Assembly (NCBI RefSeq): GCF_000204195.1
Contig: NZ_AFBG01000020.1
Location: forward strand, 372,001-436,000
Reading direction: 5' to 3'
Source: Acidovorax radicis N35
Lineage (GTDB): Bacteria > Pseudomonadota > Gammaproteobacteria > Burkholderiales > Burkholderiaceae_C
Length of the DNA: 64,000 nucleotides
How positions within the stretch are numbered: position 1 is the stretch's first letter; every line of letters begins with the position of its first letter. Shown here piece by piece: positions 9,134 to 20,137 of the stretch. The notes beneath the pieces are model-generated. The model ran no database searches and had not been told where the DNA came from. It saw nothing but the letters and a program-made list of their open reading frames with translations. Both the position numbers and the translations under genes were made by a program.

Positions 9134-9805
9134 ATGAACAAGGCTGTACGAAGCGATGGGTTGGCAGGCGGTTCCGTGGTGAATGAGATGGGCAGGCGTG
9201 AGCAGCTGTCTGCTTTGGCCGATGGCCAATTGCAGGGGGATGAGATGACAGAAGCCCTGGCCTATGCCGCGCAAGCCGAAGGCCATGCCACTTGGCAGCT
9301 CTACCATCTGGTGGGGGATGTGTTGCGTTCTTCCGATCTGGCGCAGCCTGCCAATCCAGATTTCATGGCCCGGTTGCGCGGGGAATTGGCCAAGGAAGGC
9401 CCTGTTGCACGGCCGGAAGCCCGGACGCAGCAAGTGGAATTGGTCGCCCCTGCGATGGAGAATGCCGCCAATGCGTCTGTCTTCCGCTGGAAGATGGTCG
9501 CGGGTTTTGCCTCTCTGGCAGCGGTTGCCGCCATTGGCTGGACCTCTTTGGCCACGTTGCCAGGCGGTGGTGTCCCCGGGGCTTCTGGTGGCGCTCAGCT
9601 GGTACTGTCGCCTGAAGTGCCTCCGAGCGCTGGCGGTGCGCCCGTGGTCTCGGTGGCCGATGCCGACGGTGGGCAGCAGGTGATGATTCGGGATCCTCGC
9701 CTGGACGAGTTGCTCGCGGCCCACAAGCAGTTTGGCAGTACGTCCGCACTGCAGATGCCTGCAGGTTTCTTGCGCAATGCGACCTTTGAGACGCCCAGCC
9801 GTTGA
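9134..9805 (+). CDS. rseA: Anti-sigma-E factor RseA (MucA-like)
   Basis: 223 residues. The cytoplasmic N-terminal part REQLSALADGQLQGDEM is the RseA sigma-binding domain; a single membrane helix (MVAGFASLAAVAAIGW, about residues 120-135) leads to a periplasmic C-terminal half. It holds RpoE at the membrane until cleaved during envelope stress. The start at 9134 is ten bases after the rpoE stop; an internal ATG at 9188 would still leave the whole domain. Order rpoE-rseA-rseB supports the call. Confidence 0.9.
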   Translation: MNKAVRSDGLAGGSVVNEMGRREQLSALADGQLQGDEMTEALAYAAQAEGHATWQLYHLVGDVLRSSDLAQPANPDFMARLRGELAKEGPVARPEARTQQVELVAPAMENAANASVFRWKMVAGFASLAAVAAIGWTSLATLPGGGVPGASGGAQLVLSPEVPPSAGGAPVVSVADADGGQQVMIRDPRLDELLAAHKQFGSTSALQMPAGFLRNATFETPSR

Positions 9806-9844
9806 GTCTGGGTGGCGCATGTGACCTTGTGCTGAGATCTTGCG

Positions 9845-10921
9845 ATGGGCAATATAGGGGTTGCGGGTGGTTGGTCGGGTGTGCTGCGCCGCCAGTTCAA
9901 ACCTTGGATGATGGCAGCGCTTTGCGCGATGGAGCTTTCCGTCGCGATGGGTGCGCCTCCCGTCGAGAGTTCGCTTAGTTCTGCAGGGGAAATAGCCCCG
10001 GCGCCGATAGAGCGAAGTCTTGTCCAGTGGATCGAGCGCATGCACAACGCTCCCTGTGCGCGCCCTTATGCAGGTACTTTTGTGGTTTTGGCTGCTTCCG
10101 GCGCGATGGCCAGTTCGCGCATCTGGCATGCGTGTGATGGGCCGCTGCAGATGGAGCGCGTAGAGGCGTTGACTGGCACGCCACGGACTATTTTCCGGCG
10201 CAATGATGAGGTGCGTACTTTCTGGCCTCAGGCGCGTGTGGTGCGCTCGGATCGCCGCGAAGCCTCTGGACTGTTTCCGCGTGTTCCCGTTGTCGACGGT
10301 ACTTCGATTTCCCAGTTCTATTCCGCGCGTTCCGTGGGGCTGGAGCGGGTTGCGGGTTTCGTTGCTGATGTAGTGTGGTTCAAGCCTGTGGACTCGCTGC
10401 GTTTCGGATACAAGCTATGGAGCGAGCGGGAGACAGGCCTGGTTGTGAAGCTGCAGACCTTGGGCGGAAATGGACGCGTTCTGGAACAGGCTGCCTTCTC
10501 TGAGCTGGACTTGAACGCGCCAGTACGCGTGGAACAGCTCTCGCGTCTGATGGACGCGACGGCAGGCTATAAGGTGGTGGCTCCGGCCGTGGTCAAGACC
10601 ACAGCCACTGCGCAGGGCTGGGCCCTGCGCCAGCCCATTGCGGGTTTTGTTCCCGTGAGTTGCCATCGGCGCTCGGTGTCCGTCGACGACGATGCTCAGG
10701 GCGTTCTGCAATGCCTCTACTCCGACGGCCTTGCATCGGTATCTTTGTTCATCGAGCCGTTTGATCCCCAGCGCCATCCCGCCCAGCCCCAGATTTCGAA
10801 CATGGGTGCCACGCAACTGCTTGCACAGCGCATCTTGGCCGATGTGTGGCTTACAGCGGTGGGGGAGGTTCCCCTTCAGACCCTTCGTCTGTTTGCAGGT
10901 CAGTTGGAGCGCACACGCTGA
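9845..10921 (+). CDS. rseB: Periplasmic regulator of sigma-E, RseB/MucB
   Basis: 358 residues, with an N-terminal signal region (WMMAALCAMELSVAMGAPP). The lipoprotein-carrier-like N-domain is suggested by YAGTFVVLAASGAMASSRIWH and the C-domain by SDGLASVSLFIEPFD near the end. RseB binds RseA in the periplasm and protects it from DegS-type cleavage; it also senses mislocalised LPS or lipoprotein. It follows rseA by 39 bases and precedes the Do protease, as in Pseudomonas algU-mucA-mucB-mucD. Confidence 0.88.
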   Translation: MGNIGVAGGWSGVLRRQFKPWMMAALCAMELSVAMGAPPVESSLSSAGEIAPAPIERSLVQWIERMHNAPCARPYAGTFVVLAASGAMASSRIWHACDGPLQMERVEALTGTPRTIFRRNDEVRTFWPQARVVRSDRREASGLFPRVPVVDGTSISQFYSARSVGLERVAGFVADVVWFKPVDSLRFGYKLWSERETGLVVKLQTLGGNGRVLEQAAFSELDLNAPVRVEQLSRLMDATAGYKVVAPAVVKTTATAQGWALRQPIAGFVPVSCHRRSVSVDDDAQGVLQCLYSDGLASVSLFIEPFDPQRHPAQPQISNMGATQLLAQRILADVWLTAVGEVPLQTLRLFAGQLERTR

Positions 10922-11093
10922 CTTTGGTGCCTGCCGGTGTAAGGCTGGTTGTTGCTGCCTCTACGCCAGCGCGGTGGCACGCAGGGTTGCAGGGGCATGC
11001 AAAGCGCGTTCCGATGTGGGAACCAAATGGCCGCACACTCTTCACAGTTACACACAGTTATTGACTGTATTTGCTACCAATCACGAAAGGTCG

Positions 11094-12560
11094 ATGATGC
11101 CGAAGTTCGATGGAAATGTGCTGCGCTCCGTAGCATTTGCGTGCATGTTTGCTGGGGTTGCCGGGGGAGGACTTTTGCCGCAAGCGGCGATCGCTCAGCC
11201 TGCCGCCGCCGTTCGTGGCCTGCCAGACTTTACGGATCTGGTGGACCAGGTGGGGCCATCGGTGGTCAATATCCGGACGGTGGAAAAAGCGTCGAGCCGT
11301 GCAAGTGCAAATGGGATGGACGAGGAGATGCTGGAGTTCTTTCGCCGTTTTGGCGTGCCGATTCCTAACGCGCCTAGGCAGCAACGTCCCCAGCGGCCGC
11401 AAGACGATGAGCAACCGCGCGGCGTGGGCTCAGGCTTCATCCTGACTGCGGATGGGTTTGTGATGACCAATGCGCATGTCGTGGACGGGGCGGATGAGGT
11501 GATTGTGACGCTCACCGACAAGCGTGAGTTCAAGGCCAAGATCATCGGCGCGGACAAGCGAACCGATGTGGCTGTGGTCAAGATAGAGGCCACGGGCCTG
11601 CCTGCCGTCAAGGTGGGCGATGTGGGGCGCTTGCGGGTGGGGGAATGGGTGATGGCGATCGGATCTCCCTTCGGGCTGGAGAACACCGTGACTGCGGGCA
11701 TCGTGAGTGCCAAGCAGCGAGATACCGGGGATTACCTGCCGTTCATCCAGACCGATGTGGCCATCAACCCGGGGAACTCGGGAGGCCCGCTCATCAATAT
11801 GCGCGGTGAGGTCGTGGGGATCAACAGCCAGATCTATTCGCGCTCTGGCGGTTTCATGGGTATTTCATTTGCGATTCCCATGGATGAGGCCATCCGCGTG
11901 AGTGAGCAGTTGCGCGCATCTGGGCGGGTCACACGGGGCCGCATTGGTGTGCAGATCGGGCAGGTCACCAAAGACGTTGCAGAGTCCATTGGTTTGGGCA
12001 AGGCCCAGGGGGCGCTAGTGACCGGGGTGGAGGCCGGATCACCCGCAGATAAGGCGGGTGTGGAGGCTGGCGACATCATCACCCGTTTCGATGGCAAGTC
12101 CATCGAGAAGGTTGCGGATCTGCCCCGACTGGTCGGCAACACCAAGCCCGGCAGCAAAAGCACCATGACCGTATTTCGCCGAGGCGCCTCGCGGGATCTA
12201 AGTATCACCATCGCCGAAATCGAGCCCGACAAGCCGGTTGCCAAAACAGCGGAGCGTGAAGAGAAACCCAAGGCTTCAGCCGCTGCACAACAGATGGGAT
12301 TGGCGGTGACGGAGCTTTCGGACGCCCAGAAGAAGGAACTCAAGATCAAGGGAGGGGTGCTGGTGGCGACTGCCACGGAAGCCGCTGCGCGGGCCGGCCT
12401 GCGCGAAGGGGATGTAATCCTTGCGATCGCCAACACTGAAGTATCCGGTGTGAAGGAGTTTGAGGCTGCACTGACCAAGGCTGACAAGAGCAAAGCCATC
12501 AATGTGCTGTATCGGCGTGGTGACTGGGCTCAATATGCTTTGATCCGTCCAGGTCGCTGA
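11094..12560 (+). CDS. Do-type periplasmic serine endoprotease (DegP/MucD)
   Basis: 488 residues from the ATG at 11094, preceded by GAAAGG; an ATG one codon later is equivalent. A signal peptide (FACMFAGVAGGGLLPQAAIA) is followed by a trypsin-like domain with His128 (TNAHVV), Asp158 (RTDVAVV) and Ser229 (NPGNSGGPL), then two PDZ domains at about 290-380 and 400-485. It degrades or refolds misfolded envelope proteins. Located directly after rseB, it matches MucD of the AlgU regulon. A 172-base gap separates it from rseB and may hold its own promoter. Confidence 0.94.
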   Translation: MMPKFDGNVLRSVAFACMFAGVAGGGLLPQAAIAQPAAAVRGLPDFTDLVDQVGPSVVNIRTVEKASSRASANGMDEEMLEFFRRFGVPIPNAPRQQRPQRPQDDEQPRGVGSGFILTADGFVMTNAHVVDGADEVIVTLTDKREFKAKIIGADKRTDVAVVKIEATGLPAVKVGDVGRLRVGEWVMAIGSPFGLENTVTAGIVSAKQRDTGDYLPFIQTDVAINPGNSGGPLINMRGEVVGINSQIYSRSGGFMGISFAIPMDEAIRVSEQLRASGRVTRGRIGVQIGQVTKDVAESIGLGKAQGALVTGVEAGSPADKAGVEAGDIITRFDGKSIEKVADLPRLVGNTKPGSKSTMTVFRRGASRDLSITIAEIEPDKPVAKTAEREEKPKASAAAQQMGLAVTELSDAQKKELKIKGGVLVATATEAAARAGLREGDVILAIANTEVSGVKEFEAALTKADKSKAINVLYRRGDWAQYALIRPGR

Positions 12561-12670
12561 CGAGCGTTGTGACAAGTGGGGCGATGGGGTCGGCCAATGT
12601 CCCCACTTCAGCAATGGATGTTTGGTGTGGGCTTCGGCGTTGGTTTTTTACTTTCCCTTCTGTTGACGGC

Positions 12671-12697
12671 AAAAGTTAGCCGAGGCTAACTTTTTTA
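12671..12697 (+). terminator. Rho-independent terminator after degP
   Basis: AAAAGTTAGC pairs with GCTAACTTTT around a CGAG tetraloop and runs into a T6 tract. It closes the rpoE-rseA-rseB-degP transcript. The hairpin is A/T-flanked on both sides and could also work in reverse. Confidence 0.85.
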
Positions 12698-12940
12698 AAG
12701 TCTATCAACTGATTTCGATAGAATAGAGCCCCCTGTTCAACGCTAATTCATATATTGGCCGGACACTGATTCACGATGCGGGATGTGGCAGCGCAATACA
12801 CAGCTGATCCACAGCTCACCCACAAGTTGTCCAGCGTTGTAGTTGTGCGGACTGTGGATAAGTTGTTAATAAATTTCTTGTTGCACCCTGGCCACTCCCC
12901 TCGGATGCACTCGGATGGGCTTTTTCCTGCGGGCTTTTTG
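12698..12940. other. Non-coding stretch with DnaA-box-like sites
   Basis: No convincing gene lies between the degP terminator and the candidate RNA upstream of lepA. TAGAAT at 12719-12724 could be a -10 box. Three DnaA-box-like nonamers occur within 60 bases: TGATCCACA (12805-12813, one mismatch to TTATCCACA), TCACCCACA (12816-12824, two mismatches) and TGTGGATAA (12853-12861, perfect on the minus strand). An A/T-rich run (GTTGTTAATAAATTTC) follows at 12865-12880. Confidence 0.5.
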
Positions 12941-12942
12941 CC

Positions 12943-12948
12943 TACAAT
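12943..12948 (+). promoter_or_regulatory. Possible -10 box of a small RNA (TACAAT)
   Basis: TACAAT preceded by TTTTTGCC; the -35 region is poor (TTTTTC at 12921-12926, spacing 16). A direct repeat GGGCTTTTT occurs at 12917-12925 and 12931-12939 just upstream. Confidence 0.35.
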
Positions 12949-12953
12949 GAAGC

Positions 12954-13019
12954 TCCAACTATCGCAGTTGCCAATGATTGTTGGTTTAGGGCGCGTCGCC
13001 ATTCGACGCGCCCTTTTTT
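12954..13019 (+). ncRNA. Candidate small RNA upstream of lepA
   Basis: A compact unit of about 65 bases with no start codon or reading frame of its own: a small hairpin (CAACT, ATCGC loop, AGTTG), a short CCAA/TTGG pairing, then a ten-base-pair terminator stem with T6. It lies 45 bases before lepA and would be terminated before the gene, so it is either a free RNA or a leader that attenuates lepA. I cannot match it to a named RNA family. Confidence 0.4.
12989..13019 (+). terminator. Strong Rho-independent terminator upstream of lepA
   Basis: GGGCGCGTCG (12989-12998) and CGACGCGCCC (13004-13013) form a perfect ten-base-pair stem with loop CCATT, then TTTTTTC. It is nearly 300 bases after the degP terminator, so it must end some other transcript, most simply a small RNA starting at about 12954. 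Confidence 0.9.
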
Positions 13020-13063
13020 CTTGTGTGCTCCGTTTTAATTCAATCACTTGACGCTTTCCGTTG

Positions 13064-14871
<1,808 letters not shown>

Positions 14872-14872
<1 letters not shown>

Positions 14873-15849
14873 TGCTTCAGTTCATGCAGATTCTCACGTC
14901 CCTGGTGCTGGCCGCATTTGGTGGCTACATCGGCGCCTGGTACTTTGGTGCCGTCGAGGGCAACTTCGCCTTGCTCTTGTTTCTGGCCACGGTGGTGACC
15001 GGGGCGTACTGGTTGGCCGAGCGGTTTTACTTTCTGCCACAGCGCCGCCGGGCGGCCCAGGCCATTGAAGATGCCGCCATTGAGCGCCGTGCGGAGTTGG
15101 ACCGCATGGGCATCCAGAAAGTCGATGTGGACGTGCAGGAGGCCAAGGGGCGACTGCTCATGCAGCCCTGGTGGCTGGACTGGACGGCCGGGCTTTTCCC
15201 AGTCATCGTTGCAGTGTTCCTGCTGCGGTCCTTTCTTTTTGAACCCTTCAAGATTCCATCGGGCTCCATGATTCCCACACTGCTGGTGGGTGACCTGATC
15301 TTGGTGAACAAATTCACCTACGGAGTCCGCCTCCCGGTCATCCACACCAAGATCACCGAAGGCGCCAAACCCGCGCGCGGGGATGTCCTGGTGTTCCGCT
15401 ACCCACCCCAGCCGAGCCTCGACTACATCAAGCGGGTGGTGGGGGTGCCTGGTGACGAGGTCGCGTACATCAACAAGCGCCTCACGGTGAATGGCCAGGC
15501 CGTTGATACCAAGGCCCTGCCGGACTTCTTTGAAGAAGATTCGATGCGCTATTTCAAGCAGTTTGAAGAGCAATTGGGCGTCCAGCCCCACCGCTTGCTG
15601 AACAACCCAGATGTGCCAGCCTTTGTGCAGGGTGCCAGCAATTTTGCCTATCGCAAGAACTGCCGCTACAGTGTTGAGGGTGTCGTGTGCAAGGTGCCTG
15701 AGGGCCACTACTTCATGATGGGTGACAACCGGGACAACTCGCTCGATTCACGCTACTGGGGATTTGTTCCAGAGGGCAACATTGTCGGGAAGGCCTTTTT
15801 TGTCTGGATGAATTTCGGCAATCTCAAGCGGATTGGTTCGTTTCATTGA
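14872..15849 (+). CDS. lepB: Signal peptidase I
   Basis: 325 residues. Two N-terminal membrane segments (about residues 8-25 and 34-50) and one at 105-120 precede the catalytic PSGSM (Ser132) and DYIKRVVGVPGD (Lys187) motifs; GDNRDNSLDSRYWG near the end is the conserved box E. The enzyme removes signal peptides from exported proteins on the periplasmic side of the inner membrane. It is translationally coupled to lepA and followed by the DUF4845 gene and rnc. Confidence 0.96.
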
Positions 15850-15887
15850 TGGATGGTCAACTTTTTAGAACATTGGAGGGGAAAAAC

Positions 15888-16256
15888 ATGCATATCAATC
15901 GTTCCAGCAGCCCATTTCGGCAACGTGGCATGTCATTCATTGGCGTGGTGTTCGTTGGGTTGATCGCCGTCGCCGCGTTTGCGATTGGTGGGCAGTCTTT
16001 CCCGATCTTTCTGGAGTACCAGGCGATCAACAAGGCTGCGAACAAGGCTGCCAAAGAGGGCTCCTCTGTCACGGAAGTCCGGGCAATCTTTGATCGTGCG
16101 GCTGCCATTGATACCATCAATTCCATCCAGGGCAAGGACTTGGAGGTTGCCAAGCGTGGTGACAACAAGATCGTGGTGTCTTACAAATACTCCCGCGAAA
16201 TTGCGCTGGCCGGCCCGGCCTTTCTTGTCTATCGCTTTGAAGGACAGACCAAATAG
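15888..16256 (+). CDS. DUF4845 protein with pilin-like N-terminus
   Basis: 122 residues. The start at 15888 is set by a strong GGAGGGG site seven bases upstream; longer forms would begin in the lepB tail. After a basic stretch it has [20 protein letters not shown], which looks like a type IV prepilin cleavage site and helix but without the usual Glu at position five; the rest is a small periplasmic domain. DUF4845 genes lie between lepB and rnc in many betaproteobacteria. Function is unknown. The TAG overlaps the rnc GTG by one base. Confidence 0.82.
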   Translation: MHINRSSSPFRQRGMSFIGVVFVGLIAVAAFAIGGQSFPIFLEYQAINKAANKAAKEGSSVTEVRAIFDRAAAIDTINSIQGKDLEVAKRGDNKIVVSYKYSREIALAGPAFLVYRFEGQTK

Positions 16257-16939
16257 TGCTCCCCGGCCTTCAAGCGCTGCAGGCTCGCCTGCAGCATGTT
16301 TTTTCCGATCCATCACTTCTCCAGCGCGCCACCACGCACCGCAGTTTTTCGGCCGACCACAATGAGCGGCTGGAGTTTCTGGGTGATTCTGTTTTGAATC
16401 TGGCGGTCGCGAGCCTGCTCTATCGGCAGTTGTCGGCATTGCCGGAAGGCGATTTGTCCCGCGTGCGTGCCAACCTCGTCAAGCAGGACACCCTGCACCA
16501 GCTGGCGCTGGGCCTCAAGATTTCCGAGGTGCTGCGTTTGGGGGAGGGGGAGTCCAAATCGGGCGGCCAGCAGCGCCCGTCCATCCTGGCCGATGCGCTG
16601 GAGGCACTGATCGGCGCGGTGTACCTGGATGCCGGGTACACGAGTGCCGAAGCGTTGGTGCACCGCCTTTTTCAGGGGGTGGAGATCAATCCTCAGATGC
16701 AGGCAGCGTCCAAGGACGCCAAGACCGCATTGCAGGAGTTGCTCCAGGGCCGCAAAATGAAGCTGCCGCAGTACAAGGTCGTCGCCACAGTGGGCGCGGC
16801 GCACCGCCAGACCTTCGACGTCGAGTGCGATATTCCCGAACTGGGCCTCACCGAACGTGGTATCGGTGGCTCCCGCCGGGCGGGCGAGCAGGCAGCCGCG
16901 GCTGCCATGCTGGCCACATTGAAAGCAAAGAAATTATGA
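16256..16939 (+). CDS. rnc: Ribonuclease III
   Basis: 227 residues starting with GTG at 16256, overlapping the upstream stop (TAGTG). The RNase III signature [11 protein letters not shown] lies at residues 37-47 and a second acidic cluster is in [13 protein letters not shown]; the C-terminal double-stranded-RNA-binding domain contains [13 protein letters not shown] and [18 protein letters not shown]. It cleaves double-stranded RNA in rRNA processing and mRNA decay. lepB-DUF4845-rnc-era is the conserved order and the stop overlaps era by four bases. Confidence 0.97.
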   Translation: MLPGLQALQARLQHVFSDPSLLQRATTHRSFSADHNERLEFLGDSVLNLAVASLLYRQLSALPEGDLSRVRANLVKQDTLHQLALGLKISEVLRLGEGESKSGGQQRPSILADALEALIGAVYLDAGYTSAEALVHRLFQGVEINPQMQAASKDAKTALQELLQGRKMKLPQYKVVATVGAAHRQTFDVECDIPELGLTERGIGGSRRAGEQAAAAAMLATLKAKKL

Positions 16940-17940
16940 ATGATGCTACCAAAGATGTAGCGGGTGACGAAGGCCAAGAAAGCGCTGGAGTGCAAAATGA
17001 CCTCGAGGCCATGCTGGCGGCAGCAGGCTCCCCTGCCGCCGTGCCAGGCCAACGCTGTGGCGTGATCGCCATCGTGGGCAAGCCCAACGTGGGAAAGTCC
17101 ACGCTGCTCAACGCCCTGGTGGGGCAGAAGATCAGCATCACCTCGCGCAAGGCGCAGACCACGCGGCACCGTATCACTGGCATCCGCACGCGCGAGCAGA
17201 CGCAGTTCATCTTCGTGGACACGCCGGGTTTCCAGACGCGCCACGCCACGGCGCTCAACAAGTCACTCAACAAGACCGTGATGGGCGCCATTGGCGACGT
17301 GGACCTGATCCTCTTCGTGGTCGAGGCGGGCAACTTCACGCTGGCCGATGCCAAGGTGCTGTCGCTGTTCAAGCCCGGCATTCCCACGCTGCTGCTGGCC
17401 AACAAGCTCGACATGGTGCACCGCCGTGCGGAGCTGGCCCCCTGGCTCAAAAGCATGCAGGAGCGCCATCCGTTTGCCGAGTTCGTGCCCATGTCAGCCA
17501 AGAACAAGGGCGACATTGAGCGCCTTTTTGGCATCTGCGCCAAGTACCTGCCCGAGCAAGGCTGGTGGTACGGCGAAGACGAGCTGACGGACCGCAGCGA
17601 GAAGTTCCTGGCCTCGGAGACGGTGCGCGAAAAGCTGTTCCGCTTCACGGGCGACGAACTGCCTTACACCTCGACTGTGGTGATCGACAAGTTTGAGGAA
17701 GAAGCCAGCAAGCAGCACAAACGCCTGGTGAAGATCGCAGCCACCATCGTGGTCGAGCGCGACAACCACAAGATGATGGTGATTGGCGACAAGGGCGAGC
17801 GCTTGAAGCGCATCGGCACCGAAGCGCGGCAAGAGCTGGAAAAACTCATGGACGCCAAAGTTTTCCTGGAGTTGTGGGTCAAGGTGCGGTCCGGCTGGGC
17901 GGACGACGAGGCCCGTGTTCGCTCGTTTGGCTACGAGTAA
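16936..17940 (+). CDS. era: GTPase Era
   Basis: 334 residues from the ATG at 16936 that overlaps the rnc stop. G1 is GKPNVGKST (48-56), G3 DTPGFQ, G4 NKLD; a C-terminal KH domain contains [15 protein letters not shown]. Era binds the 3' end of 16S rRNA and acts in 30S assembly. It has a 40-residue acidic, low-complexity N-terminal extension ([17 protein letters not shown]) not present in E. coli Era, which starts close to the G1 loop. Confidence 0.96.
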   Translation: MNDATKDVAGDEGQESAGVQNDLEAMLAAAGSPAAVPGQRCGVIAIVGKPNVGKSTLLNALVGQKISITSRKAQTTRHRITGIRTREQTQFIFVDTPGFQTRHATALNKSLNKTVMGAIGDVDLILFVVEAGNFTLADAKVLSLFKPGIPTLLLANKLDMVHRRAELAPWLKSMQERHPFAEFVPMSAKNKGDIERLFGICAKYLPEQGWWYGEDELTDRSEKFLASETVREKLFRFTGDELPYTSTVVIDKFEEEASKQHKRLVKIAATIVVERDNHKMMVIGDKGERLKRIGTEARQELEKLMDAKVFLELWVKVRSGWADDEARVRSFGYE

Positions 17941-18045
17941 GTCCGGGTGTGTGGTGGGCGCCAGCCCATCCGGCGGGGCCATCGCCCTGCCACAGCCTCC
18001 GTGTTTTCCGGCCTGACCGACACTGAACCCCACTGCTGATCCACT

Positions 18046-18813
18046 GTGGCTGCTGCCAAGCGCATTTCTGATGAACCCGCCTTCGTGCTGCACAGCTACG
18101 ACTGGAGCGAGTCCAGCCTGATCCTGGAAGTCTTCTGCCGACGCCAGGGCCGGGTGGCGCTGGTGGCCAAGGGCGCCAAGAAGCCTACCTCCAACTTCCG
18201 CCCCGTGTTGTTGCCGCTGCAGCCACTGTTGCTCACCTACAGCCTGGCGGGCGACGGCAGCGCGGACATCCACACCCTCAAAGGTGCGGAGTGGGTCGGC
18301 GGCCATGTGATGCCCACCGGCGATGCCCTGCTGTCGGGCATGTACCTCAACGAGCTACTGCTGCGCCTGCTGGCGCGCGCCGATCCGCACGCGGCCCTGT
18401 TCGACGCCTATGCCGGTGTGGTGCGCGTGCTGGCCAGCGAACACGGCGATGCGTTGGAGCCTGTGCTGCGCAGCTTCGAACTCCTGCTGCTGCGCGAGAT
18501 CGGCTTGCTGCCCAGCCTGGATGTGCAGACCATGACCCTCGCGCCGCTCCATGCGGGTACCCGTTATGCCCTGGTGCCCGAGGGCGGGCTGCGCACGGCA
18601 TCTTCCACCGACCGTGCGGGTTTGCTGGGCAGCCAGTGGCAAGCACTGCAGCATGCGCTGGACGACGAAACCGCCAGCTACACCGCCACCTTGCGGGCCT
18701 GCGCACCCGTGGCCACCGAACTCAAACCCCAGTTGCGCGCCGTGCTGCAATACCATTGCGGCAGCCCGACGCTGCGCACCCGCCAGCTCATGATCGATCT
18801 GCAGGCCCTATGA
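18046..18813 (+). CDS. recO: DNA repair protein RecO
   Basis: 255 residues from the GTG at 18046. The N-terminal OB-like domain has [19 protein letters not shown] and [12 protein letters not shown], typical of RecO; the rest is helical. RecO anneals complementary ssDNA coated with SSB and with RecR loads RecA at gaps. It follows era by 105 bases and its stop overlaps the pdxJ start by four bases (ATGA), consistent with the conserved rnc-era-recO-pdxJ-acpS order. Confidence 0.94.
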   Translation: MAAAKRISDEPAFVLHSYDWSESSLILEVFCRRQGRVALVAKGAKKPTSNFRPVLLPLQPLLLTYSLAGDGSADIHTLKGAEWVGGHVMPTGDALLSGMYLNELLLRLLARADPHAALFDAYAGVVRVLASEHGDALEPVLRSFELLLLREIGLLPSLDVQTMTLAPLHAGTRYALVPEGGLRTASSTDRAGLLGSQWQALQHALDDETASYTATLRACAPVATELKPQLRAVLQYHCGSPTLRTRQLMIDLQAL

Positions 18814-19604
18814 ACCCGACCTCACGCACATCCCAAGCCTCCCACGCCACGGCCCTCTCGGTCAATGTCAACAAGGTCGCCTTGTTGCGCAACACGCGCC
18901 ATCTGGGCATTCCCAGCGTTACCCGCGCGGCCGAGCTGTGCCTGCAGGCCGGCGCGCAGGGCATCACCGTGCACCCCCGGCCCGACGAGCGGCACATCCG
19001 CAGCCAGGATGTGTTCGAGCTGGCAACGCTGATGAAGGCCTGGCCCGACCGCGAATACAACATCGAGGGCAACCCGTCGCAGAACCTGATGGACTTCATC
19101 CGCCAGGTGCGTCCCCACCAGGCCACCTTCGTGCCCGACAGTGAAGACCAGTTCACCAGCGACCACGGCTGGAGCTTTCCGCAGGATGCCGCGCGCCTGG
19201 CGCCGCTGATCGCCGAGTGCAAGGCACTGGGCGTGCGCGTGAGCCTGTTCATGGACCCGGTGCCCGAACAGATGGCGGCCGCCAAGGCCGTGGGCGCTGA
19301 TCGGGTGGAGCTGTACACCGAGCCCTATGCCGCCGCCTGGGGCACGCCGCAGCAGGAGGTTGAGCTAAAACGCTATGCCGCCGCCGCCCAGGCCGCGCTG
19401 GATGCAGGCCTGGGCGTGAACGCGGGCCACGACCTCAACCGCGACAACCTTGCCGCCTTTGTGGGCGAGGTGCCCGGCGTGCTGGAGGTCTCGATTGGCC
19501 ACGCCCTCATTGCCGACGCGCTGGAACTGGGCTACGCCGCCACGGTGTTGGCCTACCTGGACTGCATCCGGTCGGGTTTTGCGGCACAGGTAGATAACTC
19601 TTGA
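18810..19604 (+). CDS. pdxJ: Pyridoxine 5'-phosphate synthase
   Basis: 264 residues from the ATG at 18810 overlapping rec[37 protein letters not shown] and [13 protein letters not shown] are PdxJ signatures carrying the active-site His and Glu. The TIM-barrel enzyme condenses 1-deoxyxylulose 5-phosphate with 3-amino-2-oxopropyl phosphate to make pyridoxine phosphate, the last ring-forming step of vitamin B6 synthesis. A family A repeat directly follows the stop. Confidence 0.97.
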   Translation: MNPTSRTSQASHATALSVNVNKVALLRNTRHLGIPSVTRAAELCLQAGAQGITVHPRPDERHIRSQDVFELATLMKAWPDREYNIEGNPSQNLMDFIRQVRPHQATFVPDSEDQFTSDHGWSFPQDAARLAPLIAECKALGVRVSLFMDPVPEQMAAAKAVGADRVELYTEPYAAAWGTPQQEVELKRYAAAAQAALDAGLGVNAGHDLNRDNLAAFVGEVPGVLEVSIGHALIADALELGYAATVLAYLDCIRSGFAAQVDNS

Positions 19605-19608
19605 TTTG

Positions 19609-19657
19609 ATAGCTGCTTGCGCTTGATAGATAAGCGCTAGCAGCCAATTTGATTCAA
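19609..19657 (+). repeat. Dispersed palindromic repeat (family A, copy 2)
   Basis: ATAGCTGCTTGCGCTTG and GATAAGCGCTAGCAG form an imperfect palindrome, followed by the tail CCAATTTGATTCAATAA. It fills the pdxJ-acpS gap; the tail ends immediately before acpS and may supply part of its leader. Confidence 0.8.
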
Positions 19658-19663
19658 TAAAAC

Positions 19664-20059
19664 ATGATCTACGGCATTGGTACCGACATCTGCGACGTGC
19701 GGCGCATCGCTGCCAGCCTGGAGCGCCACGGCGAGCGTTTTGCCCAGAAGGTGCTGGCCGATGGCGAACTGGCCACCTGGCGCGAGAGGAGCAGCCGCTG
19801 GCCCGACCGGGGCCTGCGCTACCTGGCCACGCGGTTCTCTGCCAAGGAAGCGTTCAGCAAAGCCATTGGCCTGGGCATGCGCATGCCCATGACCTGGCGC
19901 CACTGCGAGGTCGCCAAGCTGCCATCTGGCCAGCCGGTCATCGTGTTGCACGGGGCGCTCAAGGAATGGTTCGATGCCAAAGGGCTGAAGGTGCACCTCA
20001 GCGTGACCGACGAGACCGACTACGCCGCCAGCTTCTGTGTGGTAGAGAAATCTGAATAA
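19664..20059 (+). CDS. acpS: Holo-acyl-carrier-protein synthase
   Basis: 131 residues. The [12 protein letters not shown]sp and the [13 protein letters not shown]lu bind Mg2+ and CoA. It transfers 4'-phosphopantetheine from CoA to Ser37 of the AcpP encoded at 6314. It lies between pdxJ and nagZ and is flanked on both sides by family A repeats, so its transcript is bracketed by hairpins. Confidence 0.96.
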   Translation: MIYGIGTDICDVRRIAASLERHGERFAQKVLADGELATWRERSSRWPDRGLRYLATRFSAKEAFSKAIGLGMRMPMTWRHCEVAKLPSGQPVIVLHGALKEWFDAKGLKVHLSVTDETDYAASFCVVEKSE

Positions 20060-20060
20060 A

Positions 20061-20117
20061 AATAGGCTCTGGCACTTGATAGATAAGCGCTGGTAGCTAT
20101 TGTTTAAATAGCATTTT
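20061..20117 (+). repeat. Dispersed palindromic repeat (family A, copy 3)
   Basis: AATAGGCTCTGGCACTTG and GATAAGCGCTGGTAGCTATT with an A/T-rich tail (TAAATAGCATTTTTG). The left arm is degraded (GGCACTT instead of GCGCTT) while the right is intact, so this copy is older or partly decayed. Located between acpS and nagZ. Confidence 0.7.
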
Positions 20118-20137
20118 TGAGTTTGAGCCAACACACC

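Noticed and set aside
11019..11044. Possible sigma-E promoter before degP (GGAACC and TCTTCA)
   Set aside because: Spacing is 13-14 bases instead of about 16 and both boxes deviate; not better than chance.
12800..12885. Chromosomal replication origin
   Set aside because: Only three DnaA-like sites, just one perfect, and none of dnaA, dnaN, rpmH or gidA nearby.
12776..13051. A 91-codon plus-strand frame in the degP-lepA gap
   Set aside because: It reads straight through the strong terminator at 12989-13019 and the DnaA-box cluster, has no ribosome site and no recognisable composition; treated as chance.
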